Shown piece by piece: positions 50,946 to 58,893 of a stretch of DNA of 64,000 bases; position 1 is the stretch's first letter, and each line of letters opens with the position of its first letter. The notes under the pieces were generated by a model. The model saw nothing but the letters and a program-made list of their open reading frames with translations. It did not search any database and was not told the DNA's origin. Source of the stretch: CAZWLY01 sp964634465 (GTDB taxonomy: Bacteria; Desulfobacterota; Desulfarculia; G963662305); contig CAZWLY010000009.1 in the NCBI GenBank assembly GCA_964634465.1, positions 152,834-216,833 of the forward strand, in the 5' to 3' direction. The position numbers and the translations under genes are program-made.

Positions 50946-51251
50946 ATGGACCAAACCGGTCGACAGCGTCCCCCCGATCCCGCGCATCCGTCTGTTCCGC
51001 CCAAGAGAAACCCCATCTTGAGGATCGTCAGGCTGATCGCCGGCTGGATTCTGGTCGGCGTCGGCATTCTGGGCCTGTTCCTGCCCGTCTTGCAGGGCGT
51101 GTTGATGATCGCCGGCGGCCTGGCCATCCTTTCCGGCGAGAGCGAGTTCATCCGCCGCCTGCTCAAAAGGTTCACCCCCCACTTCCGCCTCTGGCGCTGG
51201 CGATACAATAGCTGGCGGGCGAAAAGAAAGGCCAAGAGGGAAGGGCGATAA
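50946..51251 (+). CDS. PGPGW-type small membrane protein
   Basis: A 101-residue protein with a proline-rich N-terminus, two hydrophobic helices around GWILVGVGILGLFLPVLQG and VLMIAGGLAILSGES, and a strongly basic C-terminal tail. The layout fits putative transmembrane proteins of the PGPGW family, although the namesake motif reads PVLQG here. Function is unknown in the family. It follows the 93-residue protein directly. Confidence 0.7.
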   Translation: MDQTGRQRPPDPAHPSVPPKRNPILRIVRLIAGWILVGVGILGLFLPVLQGVLMIAGGLAILSGESEFIRRLLKRFTPHFRLWRWRYNSWRAKRKAKREGR

Positions 51252-51712
51252 GAGGCCGCCGGCCCCGCCGATGGGCGCGAGCGGTGCGAGCGGCCGTCCC
51301 GAGAGCATTGAAGCGGCGAGAGGCGAAGTTCGAGCGTCTTGGCCCGGCTGGCCCCGGCCCTGCGGCGCCGGCGCGATCGGCCAGGCGGCCAGGATCACAG
51401 GATCAAGGGAACGACTTCGCCCCCTGCCGGGCAGGGGCTAATCGGGGCCGGGGGCCGGTCTCGGTTTGCCAAGAGACGCAGCCAACCCCATCGACAGCGA
51501 CGCCCCTGGCTTACCAGGTATCTCTTCTTGTCTTCAATCGGGACGGGGGCTTTCGGAGAAGCCTTTCCAGCGGGCCGGCGACTCGCCCCCAAGCCGCCTG
51601 CCTCCTGATTCCCGTATTTCAGCTTTCCCTTGGCCGGTCAGCCCCCGCCGCCCATCGCCGGCTGGGATAGAGCGCAGCGTGCGTGGGCAGGCAGCTTGTA
51701 AATCCAGACAGA
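51252..51712. other. Intergenic stretch without a recognised gene
   Basis: The gap between the PGPGW-type gene and the sucD end contains GC-rich sequence and short open frames on both strands with no ribosome sites or domain signatures. Nothing was recognised in it apart from the stem-loop that begins at 51713. Confidence 0.45.
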
Positions 51713-51756
51713 GGCGGGCCGGTTCGTCGATCGTGATACGCTCGAACCGGCCCGCC
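51713..51756 (-). terminator. Perfect 14-bp inverted repeat, probable terminator of sucCD
   Basis: GGCGGGCCGGTTCG (51713-51726) and its exact complement (51743-51756) enclose a 16-nt loop. On the minus strand the stem is followed by TCTGTCTGGATTT, very similar to the tail of the hairpin at 13284. It lies about 47 nt beyond the sucD stop. Confidence 0.65.
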
Positions 51757-51802
51757 CGGAAGCCTCGTCCCGGATAAGGGACTCAGGATATGGGATGATA
51801 TT

Positions 51803-52681
51803 CTAACTTATCCCGGTGAAGACCTCCTTGGCCGTAAGGCCGATGCGGCCGATGTCCTTGGCCACGGTGATCCCGGCCGCCTCCAGGGCGGCGATCTTGT
51901 CGCTGGCCTTGCCCTTGCCGCCGGAGATGATCGCCCCGGCGTGCCCCATTCGCTTGCCCGGCGGAGCGGTCAGGCCGGCGATGAAGGACAGGACGGGCAT
52001 GGTGACGTGTTCCCGGATGTACTCGGCCGCCTCTTCCTCGGCCGTGCCGCCGATCTCGCCGATGAGGACGACGCCCTTGGTTTCGGGGTCGGCCTCGAAC
52101 CGGGCCAGGAGATCGACGAAGTTCTGGCCGATGATCGGGTCGCCGCCGATGCCGACGCAGGTCGATTGGCCCAAACCCTGCTGGCTGAGCTGGTTGACCA
52201 CCTCGTAGGTCAGGGTGCCCGACCGGGAGATGACGCCGATCGGGCCGGGCTGGTGGATGTGGGCCGGCATGATGCCGATCTTGGACTTGCCGGGCGAGAT
52301 CAAGCCGGGGCAGTTGGGGCCGATCATGACCTTGCCCTTGCCGTTCAAGATCGACTTGACCTTGACCATGTCCAACACCGGGATGCCTTCGGTGATGCAG
52401 ACGATCAGCTCGATGCCGGACTCGACGGCCTCGATGATGGAATCGGCGGCAAAGGGCGGCGGCACGAAGATGCAGGCGGCGTCGGCCTCGGTCTCGGCCA
52501 CGGCCTCGGAGACCCGGTTGAAGACCGGTACGCCCAAGTGGGTCATGCCGCCCTTGCCCGGGGTGACGCCGCCGACGACCTGGGTGCCGTAGGCGATCAT
52601 CTGCTCGGCGTGGAAGGTACCCTCCCGGCCGGTGATGCCTTGGACGATAACCTTGGTCCGTTCGTCGATCAGGATGCTCAC
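51803..52681 (-). CDS. sucD: Succinate-CoA ligase alpha subunit
   Basis: A 292-residue protein with GPNCPGLISPGKSKIG, SRSGTLTYEV and the phosphohistidine region RMGHAGAIISGGKG. The start is GTG 52681, preceded by GGAGGTCAGTC and overlapping the sucC stop (GTGA); the open frame upstream of it is out-of-frame sucC sequence. With SucC it interconverts succinyl-CoA and succinate in the TCA cycle, and it could recycle the CoA donor of the CaiB-type transferase at 18657. Confidence 0.95.
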   Translation of the reverse strand: MSILIDERTKVIVQGITGREGTFHAEQMIAYGTQVVGGVTPGKGGMTHLGVPVFNRVSEAVAETEADAACIFVPPPFAADSIIEAVESGIELIVCITEGIPVLDMVKVKSILNGKGKVMIGPNCPGLISPGKSKIGIMPAHIHQPGPIGVISRSGTLTYEVVNQLSQQGLGQSTCVGIGGDPIIGQNFVDLLARFEADPETKGVVLIGEIGGTAEEEAAEYIREHVTMPVLSFIAGLTAPPGKRMGHAGAIISGGKGKASDKIAALEAAGITVAKDIGRIGLTAKEVFTGIS

Positions 52682-53844
52682 GACTGACCTCCCACCTGGG
52701 CCGCGACCAGCCGGGCCGCGTCGGCCATGTCCTCGGCCACGATGAACTCGAGCCCCGAGGATTCTATGATTTCCCGGCCCGCCTCGGCGTTGGTGCCGGA
52801 GAGCCGGATGATCAAGGGTACGTTGAGATCGACCTCCTCGGCCGCCTTGACCAGACCTTCGGCCAGGACGTCGCAGCGCAGGATGCCGCCGAAGATGTTG
52901 ACCAGGATGGCCTCCACCCTGGGGTCGGCCAGGATGATCCTGAAGCCCTGGGCGATCATCTCCTTGCTGGCCCCGCCGCCGGCGTCCAGGAAGTTGGCCG
53001 GTTCGGCCCCGGCCTGCTTGATCAGGTCCATGGTGGCCATGGCCAGGCCGGCGCCGTTGACCATGGCCCCGATGTTGCCGTCGAGGCGGATGTAGTTGAG
53101 GTTGTGCTTGCGCGCCTCCCACTCCAGCGGATCGGCCTCGTCCGGGTCGTCCATGGCGGCGATGTCGGTGTGGCGGAACAACGCGTTGTCGTCGAAGGTC
53201 ACCTTGGCGTCGCCGGCGACCCACTGACCGTCTTCGGTCAGCACCAGGGGGTTGATCTCGATCAGGGAGGCGTCGAGGGCCATGAAGGCGGCCACGACGC
53301 TCTTGACAAAGTCTTGGAAGGGCCGGACCAGATTCGGCTCCAGACCCAGCCCGAAGGCCAGCTCCCGGGCGACGTAGGGCGAGAACCCGACGGCCGGGTC
53401 CAGGGCGACGGTGATGATCTGGTCCGGGTCCTCGGCCGCGACCTCCTCGATGTCCATGCCGCCGGCGGCCGAAGCCAGGATGGTCACCTTGGCCGTGGCC
53501 CGATCGACCAGAACCGAGAAGTAGTATTCCGCCTTGATGGCCAGGACCTCCTCGACCATCAGCCGCTTGACCACCCGTCCCTCGGGCCCGGTCTGCGGCG
53601 TCACCAGGGTCTTGCCGTAGATCTCGCTGTAGGCCGCCTGGGCCTCCTCGGCGTTGTTGACGATCTTGACGCCGCCGGCCTTGCCCCGGCCGCCGGCGTA
53701 GATCTGAGCCTTGACCACGCCCCGGCCGCCGTACTCGGTCACGGCCTCGGCCGCGTCGTATTGGCTTGACACCTGTCGGCCTCTGGGTACGGGCACCCCG
53801 AAGCCCTTGAGCAGCTCTTTGGCTTGGTATTCGTGTATCTTCAT
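52678..53844 (-). CDS. sucC: Succinate-CoA ligase (ADP-forming) beta subunit
   Basis: A 388-residue ATP-grasp protein of standard length. MKIHEYQAKELLKGFGVPVP, GGRGKAGGVKI, EINPLVLTEDG, LDAGGGASKE and INIFGGILRCD-type segments (VNIFGGILRCDVLAEG) are all in order. It binds nucleotide and forms the dimer with SucD encoded immediately downstream. Confidence 0.96.
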   Translation of the reverse strand: MKIHEYQAKELLKGFGVPVPRGRQVSSQYDAAEAVTEYGGRGVVKAQIYAGGRGKAGGVKIVNNAEEAQAAYSEIYGKTLVTPQTGPEGRVVKRLMVEEVLAIKAEYYFSVLVDRATAKVTILASAAGGMDIEEVAAEDPDQIITVALDPAVGFSPYVARELAFGLGLEPNLVRPFQDFVKSVVAAFMALDASLIEINPLVLTEDGQWVAGDAKVTFDDNALFRHTDIAAMDDPDEADPLEWEARKHNLNYIRLDGNIGAMVNGAGLAMATMDLIKQAGAEPANFLDAGGGASKEMIAQGFRIILADPRVEAILVNIFGGILRCDVLAEGLVKAAEEVDLNVPLIIRLSGTNAEAGREIIESSGLEFIVAEDMADAARLVAAQVGGQS

Positions 53845-54036
53845 CGGTTAACTCCGCTTTTTGTGGCTTAACGCCCCCAAAATTATGGCCTTCTATGGAT
53901 AGACGAAAGCGCTCGCTTTGGCAAGGGGCGGAGGGCAAAAAAGAGCCTCGGGAGCCGGAAAATCGGCCGCTCGTCGCCTCTCGCCTGTTTCGGCCGGTTC
54001 ATGACCGGTTGGCCGCCCGCCGCCGGACGTCCCGTT

Positions 54037-54120
54037 AAACCCCGCGGGGGGCTCATTCCCCGGGCATTCCTCCGGAGGCTATTTCCCAAGAGGCGTTCCC
54101 CGCCGCTTGGGCCAAGAAAG
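54037..54120. repeat. GC-rich palindromic intergenic repeat, copy A
   Basis: A run of short GGGG-to-CCCC units (for example GGGGGCTCATTCCCC) that ends in CGCCGCTTGG and an AAGAA tail. Related copies are at 56598 and 62963. It occupies part of the 496-nt gap between the divergent sucC and XRE-type genes; the remainder of that gap holds no recognised gene apart from the AT-rich promoter zone near 54256. Confidence 0.6.
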
Positions 54121-54255
54121 ACGGGCTTGGCTCGCCTGCCGCCGCCACCCCCTCGCTTGCGGCCGGGTCGTTCATTTTTTCAGAGACCGGGCGCGGTTTC
54201 CTCCCGCCCCCAAGCGGCAACCTTGATTGGCAATCGATCGGCGGCGGAGTAAAGT

Positions 54256-54275
54256 AATAATTATTGGTTGCGCAA
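54256..54275 (+). promoter_or_regulatory. Palindromic AT-rich operator candidate before the XRE-type gene
   Basis: Two palindromes, AATAATTATT (54256-54265) and TTGCGCAA (54268-54275), lie side by side in an AT-rich stretch 66 nt before the regulator start. XRE-type regulators usually bind such paired palindromes in front of their own gene. Confidence 0.4.
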
Positions 54276-54340
54276 TAAAATGTTGCTTGAATACACGTAA
54301 CTTAGTAATCTGGAACGAGATTCTTGAAGGGAGGAGCAAA

Positions 54341-55144
54341 GTGGGCCAACGATTCGGAGCTTACGTGCGCCGGCTGCGTGGAGCCGAGACCAGAAAGGCC
54401 GTGGCCGAGAGAGCCGGCTTCTCGGCGGAATACTTGAGGGTCATCGAGGAGGAGGACCGGGTTCCCCAAAAGGACAAACAGATCGCCTTGGCCAAGGCGT
54501 TGGGGGTTGACGTGCGCCAGTTTCTGGAACGGGCGCTTTTGGCCGAGAACAAGGCGGCCCACGAGGTCTTGACCCGGGTCAGCCCCCGTTTCCCGCGCAT
54601 CAGGAAGCTTTTGCTCGCCAAGCTGGAAGGTTCGGGTGTGGAGGTGGTCAGGGAGGACCTGCGCGGCCTGGCCTTGAGTCCGCACGAGCGCTCGGCGATT
54701 CTGGTCTGGGCCGGGGTGTGGTTCATGGACTCGGAAGGCGTCGATCCGGCCGAGGCCCATCGACTGGCCAAGGAGCGGGTCTACGACGAGAGATTCGTCG
54801 AAGAGGTGCTGGCGGATTATGTTGCTCGAAATCTCGTTTCGTGGAATGTTGACTCGGAAACGGGAAGGCAGGTCCATGCCGGCGACTCGCCGCGGGTGGA
54901 GGAGTTGTTGGTTCAGATGGCCGGCCATTTGGGTCACCTTCCCCTGGCCGGGCGGAGGGGCAATCTGGCCGCCGCTTTGGAGATCGCCGACCTCCTGAAG
55001 GAAGAGGAGTTCTCGGCCCTGTTCTACAACCTGAAGGGTTATCAGGAACTCAGCGATCAGGACAAGGCCGACATCAGATCGCTGTGGGAGTTGGCCGGAC
55101 GCCTCGTCCAGGAGCGACTCGAGCGCAAGACGAACGAATCTTGA
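54341..55144 (+). CDS. XRE-family helix-turn-helix regulator
   Basis: A 267-residue protein. The N-terminal 65 residues form a lambda-repressor-type helix-turn-helix (TRKAVAERAGFSAEYLRVIE). The remaining 200 residues are helical and unassigned, with a long acidic middle part. The start is GTG 54341, preceded by GGGAGGAGCAAA; the frame extends upstream without a ribosome site. It is followed 13 nt later by an ImmA/IrrE-type peptidase, a pairing seen in phage repressor control and in stress regulators. Confidence 0.82.
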   Translation: MGQRFGAYVRRLRGAETRKAVAERAGFSAEYLRVIEEEDRVPQKDKQIALAKALGVDVRQFLERALLAENKAAHEVLTRVSPRFPRIRKLLLAKLEGSGVEVVREDLRGLALSPHERSAILVWAGVWFMDSEGVDPAEAHRLAKERVYDERFVEEVLADYVARNLVSWNVDSETGRQVHAGDSPRVEELLVQMAGHLGHLPLAGRRGNLAAALEIADLLKEEEFSALFYNLKGYQELSDQDKADIRSLWELAGRLVQERLERKTNES

Positions 55145-55157
55145 GGGTGAGTGCGTT

Positions 55158-55640
55158 ATGCCGTTGACCGAAGAGTTAGTCTCCCGGCTTGAGAGCGAGA
55201 TTCCCGGTTACAACCACCGCCCCTTGGGCCTCGACGATCTGGAGCAGGTCTGTCACGCGGCCGACGTCGTTTTGATCTTCCACCCCTTTCCAGGCCAGGG
55301 CCTGCTTTTCAGGCGTTACGGTCAACCCGTCATCGCCGTCAACAGCAACCTCTCGCCGGGCCTGAAGGCCTTTGTCGGCTTCCACGAGTTTTTTCATCTC
55401 CGCTTCCATCCGGGCGCCATCCACAACTACACCGCCACACCGCTCTGGTTGGACAAGGTGGAGCTGCAGGCCTCGGTGCTGGCCGCCCTGGCCGTCATGC
55501 CCACCCCGCTGGTGGTGGACGCCCTGGCCAGAGGGGAATCGCTGACCGACATCAGCCTCCTGCCCGAGGAGCTGCTCGGGTTCCGCCTGGAGATCCATCG
55601 GCGCTACCAGGACCTGATCGACCAGCGTGGGGCCGATTGA
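55158..55640 (+). CDS. ImmA/IrrE-type metallopeptidase
   Basis: A 160-residue protein with the zinc site H76-E77-x2-H80 (GFHEFFHLRFH) and a probable third ligand E102 in KVELQASVLAALAVMP, the usual COG2856 arrangement. The N-terminal part resembles the cystatin-like linker of these peptidases. Family members cleave a partner regulator to induce genes, as ImmA does in ICEBs1 and IrrE in Deinococcus. The XRE-type protein encoded just upstream is the likely target. Confidence 0.82.
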   Translation: MPLTEELVSRLESEIPGYNHRPLGLDDLEQVCHAADVVLIFHPFPGQGLLFRRYGQPVIAVNSNLSPGLKAFVGFHEFFHLRFHPGAIHNYTATPLWLDKVELQASVLAALAVMPTPLVVDALARGESLTDISLLPEELLGFRLEIHRRYQDLIDQRGAD

Positions 55641-55684
55641 CCGGCTCGGTCCGGCCGATTATCCTGACCGGGGGAGGGCGAAGC

Positions 55685-56593
55685 GTGATCGAAGTGGTCG
55701 GCCTGGGGCAGTGTTGCGTCGATTACCTGACCGTGATCGACCGATATCCCGAAGAAGACGCCAAGTGCGAGTTCGAACGCCTGCTGGTCCAGGGCGGCGG
55801 CCCGGTGGCCACGGCCCTGGTCTGCCTGTCGCGACTGGGACGCAGGACGGCCGTGGTCGGCCGGGTGGGGGACGATCCCTTCGGCGAGTTCATCCGGCGC
55901 GGCCTGATCGCCGAGGGCGTGGACGTCGCCTTTCTGGAGACCGTACCCGGCAAGACCTCCCAGTTCGCCTTCATCGCCGCCAACCCCAACACGGCCAGCC
56001 GGACCATCTTCTGGACCCGCTCCACGGCCGGCGAGGTCTGGCGGGAGCGGCTGCCCCTCGCCTTGATCCGCGAGGCCGAGGTGCTCCATCTCGACGGCCT
56101 GATGGAGAAATCCTCTCTGGCCGCGGCGGCCATGGCCCGGGAGGCCGGCCGGACGGTGGTCCTCGACGCCGGCACGCTCAGGCCCCACTCCCTGGAGCTG
56201 GCCCGACTGGTCGATCATCTCGTCGTCGGCGAACCGTTCGCCCGGGAGTTCGCCCCGGACCTGCCGCCCGAGGAGGCGGTCAAGAGGCTCTTCGAGCTGG
56301 GGCCCAAGGCGGCGGTCATCACCCTGGGCGGGCGCGGTTCGGTCGGCTATGACGGCCGGGAAGTGATTCGGATGCCGGCCTTCGAGGTCGAGGTGGTGGA
56401 TACCACCGGCGCCGGCGACGCCTTTCACGGCGGCTACATCCACGCCCTTTTGGACGGTCTGGACCTGGAGGAGCGGATGCGGATCGCCTCGGCCGTGGCG
56501 GCGATCAGCATCACCGCCCTCGGCGGCCGGACCGCTCTGCCGGATGAGCGGGCCCTGAAAGCGTTTCTGGCCGCCGGCCCCAAACCCGCCTAG
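55685..56593 (+). CDS. PfkB-family carbohydrate/nucleoside kinase
   Basis: A 302-residue ribokinase-fold enzyme. The glycine pair LLVQGGGPVATAL near the N-terminus and the second signature DTTGAGDAFHGGYIHALL with the catalytic aspartate are complete. GTG 55685 is preferred as the start because GGAGGG lies upstream and homologues begin IEVVGLGQ. It follows the peptidase gene by 44 nt. The substrate may be a sugar, nucleoside or similar alcohol. Confidence 0.87.
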   Translation: MIEVVGLGQCCVDYLTVIDRYPEEDAKCEFERLLVQGGGPVATALVCLSRLGRRTAVVGRVGDDPFGEFIRRGLIAEGVDVAFLETVPGKTSQFAFIAANPNTASRTIFWTRSTAGEVWRERLPLALIREAEVLHLDGLMEKSSLAAAAMAREAGRTVVLDAGTLRPHSLELARLVDHLVVGEPFAREFAPDLPPEEAVKRLFELGPKAAVITLGGRGSVGYDGREVIRMPAFEVEVVDTTGAGDAFHGGYIHALLDGLDLEERMRIASAVAAISITALGGRTALPDERALKAFLAAGPKPA

Positions 56594-56597
56594 CTCG

Positions 56598-56702
56598 ACC
56601 CCCACCGGGGGCTTGTTTCCAGGGGGTATTCCCACGGGAGTTTATCCCGCCGAGGGGTCGTCTCCCGCGGAGGGTTAATTCCCGCCGCTTGCGGCGAAGA
56701 AA
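56598..56702. repeat. GC-rich palindromic intergenic repeat, copy B
   Basis: About five tandem units of the form GGG(n)TTCCC, ending in CGCCGCTTGCGGCG followed by AAGAAA. The last 21 bases are identical to copy C (62984-63004). It fills the gap between the converging PfkB and fused dehydrogenase/hydratase genes and overlaps the T-rich tail of the latter's terminator. Confidence 0.65.
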
Positions 56703-56732
56703 ACCCGAGCCGCCCCTCTTGGACGGCCCGGG
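56698..56732 (-). terminator. Rho-independent terminator of the dehydrogenase/hydratase fusion gene
   Basis: Read on the minus strand, CCCGGGCCG and CGGCTCGGG form a 9-bp stem with one mismatch and an 11-nt loop, followed by TTTTCTTC. It lies 29 nt after the fusion gene. Confidence 0.75.
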
Positions 56733-56760
56733 CTTGTCGTCGGTCAAGGCCTTTTGTCTC

Positions 56761-58794
56761 TTACCTTCCCTTGTACTCCACCTTCCGGCCGATGTTGGAC
56801 AGCCCCAACAGCGCGTCCTCGGTCTTGAAGATGGTGTGCAGGTTGGCCAACTCGGTGGCCAGGGCCGAGTCCAGGTCTTTGTTGAGGCCGTCATCGATCA
56901 GCCGGTCGGCCAGCGAGAGGGCGACCGGGGCCTTGGCGGCCAGAATCTTGCCGATCTTGGCGGCGTTCTCGCCCGGCACGGCCCCGTCGATCAGCTTCCG
57001 GTAGGCGCCGGGCTCCTGGAAGAGTCCGGCCAGCTCGGCCAACTGGCCGACGTGGGTCGGCGGTTCCTTCTGGTCCTTGGTGACCACCTGGCCGGAGGCG
57101 ACGAGTTCTTTGATCTTGTCGTCCACCTCGCTGGAGGGGAAGAAGTAGTCGGCCAGGCCGGCCTCGACGAGCGTCTTGCCGCCCAGCACCCGGCCGGTCA
57201 GGACCAGGTACTTGGCCAGGGCCGGGCCGACCCGGCGGGGAGTCCGCTGGGTGCCGCCCAGGCCGGGGTAGATGCCGATGCCCGTCTCGGGAAAGCCCAT
57301 CGACCCCCGCTCGGTGGCGACGATACACTGACAGGCCAGGGCCAGCTCCGAGCCGCCGCCCAAGGACAGGCCGTCCAACTTGGCGATGGTCGGCTTGTCG
57401 GCCCGTTCCAGCTTCTTTAAGACTTCGTGGCCGAAAGCGGTGAACTCGTAGATGGCGTCGATGTCGTCCTTCTTGATGTTCTTGATGAAATAGCCGATGT
57501 CCGCCCCGGCGACGAAGGCCTTGCCCTTGCCCTCCAGGACGACCGCCTTGGTCTCGGCGTCGGCCAGGGCTCGATCGACCGCTTCGTCGAGCTGGCGGAC
57601 CACGGTCGGATTGAGCGCGTTCATCGCCTCGGGCCGGTTGAAGGTGATGTAGCCGATCTCGCCCTCCCGGCGGTAGGTGACGTAGCGCAGGTCGAAGGGT
57701 TCGCCCTTGGCCTTCTGCTCGGCCAGGAGTCTGGGCATCTTCCGGTCGGGGTAGCGGGCGACGATCTTCTCCACCAGCTCGGCGGCTCGCTCGACGCCGT
57801 TTTTGTTCATCAACTCAAAGGGGCCCAGTCGCCAGCGCAGGCCCACCTTGGCCCCGGTGTCGGTGTCGGTCATGGTGGCCACGCCCTCGTCGACCAACTC
57901 GCAGGCGACCAGGAAGACCACGCCCAACAGGCGGTCGATGACGGCCGGCTTCTTGTCCGCCTCGACCTCGCCGGAGAGGTCCCACTCGCCCTTCTCGGCC
58001 TGCTCGGCCAGAATTCCGGCCGGGGCGTAGAAGGGCCCGATCTCTTCGCCCAGGGTGGTCGAGGCGTGGAAGGCGATGGGCACACCGGTGACGTTCATCA
58101 ACAAAAACGGCCCCATGCCGATCTTGAACGCCTCCTTGGCCGCCTCGTCGATGGTCGGGATGTTGGCCGCGCCCTCCTCCAAGAGTCGGGCGGCCTCGTT
58201 GAGCCAGGGCACGAAGAAGCGGTTGACGGCAAAACCCGGTGCGTCGGCGGTCGAGATGTCGGTCTTGGCCGTGAGCCGGGCGTACTTCAAGGCCAACTCC
58301 AGGGTCTGGGGCGAGGTCTTGTCGCCGGGGATGACTTCCAGCAGGCGGTTTTTGGCCGGGTGGTAGAAGAAGTGGAGCCCGACGAAGCGATCGGGACGGC
58401 CCGAGGCCTCGGCCAGCTCGCCGACCTTGAACGAGCTGGTGTTGGTGGCCAGGACCGTCTCCGGTTTGCATATCTGGTTCAGATTGGCGAACAGGTCGGA
58501 CTTGACCTTCTTGTCCTCGAAGACGGCCTCGATGACCAGGTCGGCGTCGGCCGCCTCGCCCATGTCGGTCGCGCCCTTGATCCGGCCGAGTATCTCCTCG
58601 ACCTTGTCCTGGCTGAAGATCCGACGCTCGACCGCCTCGCCGAGAAGGTTTTTTATGGTCTCCAGTCCGCGTTCGACGAACTCGGGCTTGAGGTCGATCA
58701 TGACTACGTCCAGGCCCTCCTGGGCCGTCTTCTGGGCGATGCCGGAGCCCATGTTGCCGGCTCCGATCACGGCCACTTTGCGCAACTCGGCCAT
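56761..58794 (-). CDS. Bifunctional 3-hydroxyacyl-CoA dehydrogenase/enoyl-CoA hydratase (dehydrogenase first)
   Basis: A 677-residue fusion. Residues 1-290 form the NAD-binding dehydrogenase (VAVIGAGNMGSGIAQ, then TNTSSFKV and HFFYHPAKN with the catalytic histidine) and about 300-380 its C-terminal dimer domain. From about 390 a crotonase domain follows (GKAFVAGADIGYF, GLSLGGGSELALA, GFPETGIGIYPGLGGTQRTP). The order is the reverse of FadB but matches the crotonyl-CoA hydratase/3-hydroxybutyryl-CoA dehydrogenases known from archaea and some bacteria. It handles beta-oxidation or C4-CoA interconversion. Confidence 0.93.
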   Translation of the reverse strand: MAELRKVAVIGAGNMGSGIAQKTAQEGLDVVMIDLKPEFVERGLETIKNLLGEAVERRIFSQDKVEEILGRIKGATDMGEAADADLVIEAVFEDKKVKSDLFANLNQICKPETVLATNTSSFKVGELAEASGRPDRFVGLHFFYHPAKNRLLEVIPGDKTSPQTLELALKYARLTAKTDISTADAPGFAVNRFFVPWLNEAARLLEEGAANIPTIDEAAKEAFKIGMGPFLLMNVTGVPIAFHASTTLGEEIGPFYAPAGILAEQAEKGEWDLSGEVEADKKPAVIDRLLGVVFLVACELVDEGVATMTDTDTGAKVGLRWRLGPFELMNKNGVERAAELVEKIVARYPDRKMPRLLAEQKAKGEPFDLRYVTYRREGEIGYITFNRPEAMNALNPTVVRQLDEAVDRALADAETKAVVLEGKGKAFVAGADIGYFIKNIKKDDIDAIYEFTAFGHEVLKKLERADKPTIAKLDGLSLGGGSELALACQCIVATERGSMGFPETGIGIYPGLGGTQRTPRRVGPALAKYLVLTGRVLGGKTLVEAGLADYFFPSSEVDDKIKELVASGQVVTKDQKEPPTHVGQLAELAGLFQEPGAYRKLIDGAVPGENAAKIGKILAAKAPVALSLADRLIDDGLNKDLDSALATELANLHTIFKTEDALLGLSNIGRKVEYKGR

Positions 58795-58845
58795 CTAGCT
58801 CCTCCAAGATCAAGTTGTAGTTGTAGCAGGTGCGACCCGACTTGA

Positions 58846-58870
58846 GGGGGCCCGATCAAACCAGGCCCCC
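58846..58870 (-). terminator. Stem-loop terminator after gatB
   Basis: GGGGGCC (58846-58852) and GGCCCCC (58864-58870) form a 7-bp stem with an 11-nt loop 24 nt beyond the gatB stop. No clear T run follows, so it may also be an mRNA-stabilising hairpin. Confidence 0.55.
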
Positions 58871-58893
58871 CTGACGTCTAAAAGAAACGGCGG

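Noticed and set aside
51284..51670. 128-residue plus-strand open frame after the PGPGW-type gene
   Set aside because: Ala/Arg/Pro-rich, no ribosome site, and it ends short of the terminator; most likely non-coding.
52682..53938. A 711-residue SucC-SucD fusion
   Set aside because: The upstream extension of the sucD frame is sucC out of frame; GTG 52681 with GGAGGT is a proper start and sucC is complete in its own frame.
54001..54252. 83-residue open frame before the XRE-type gene
   Set aside because: It runs through repeat copy A and has the composition of a translated repeat.
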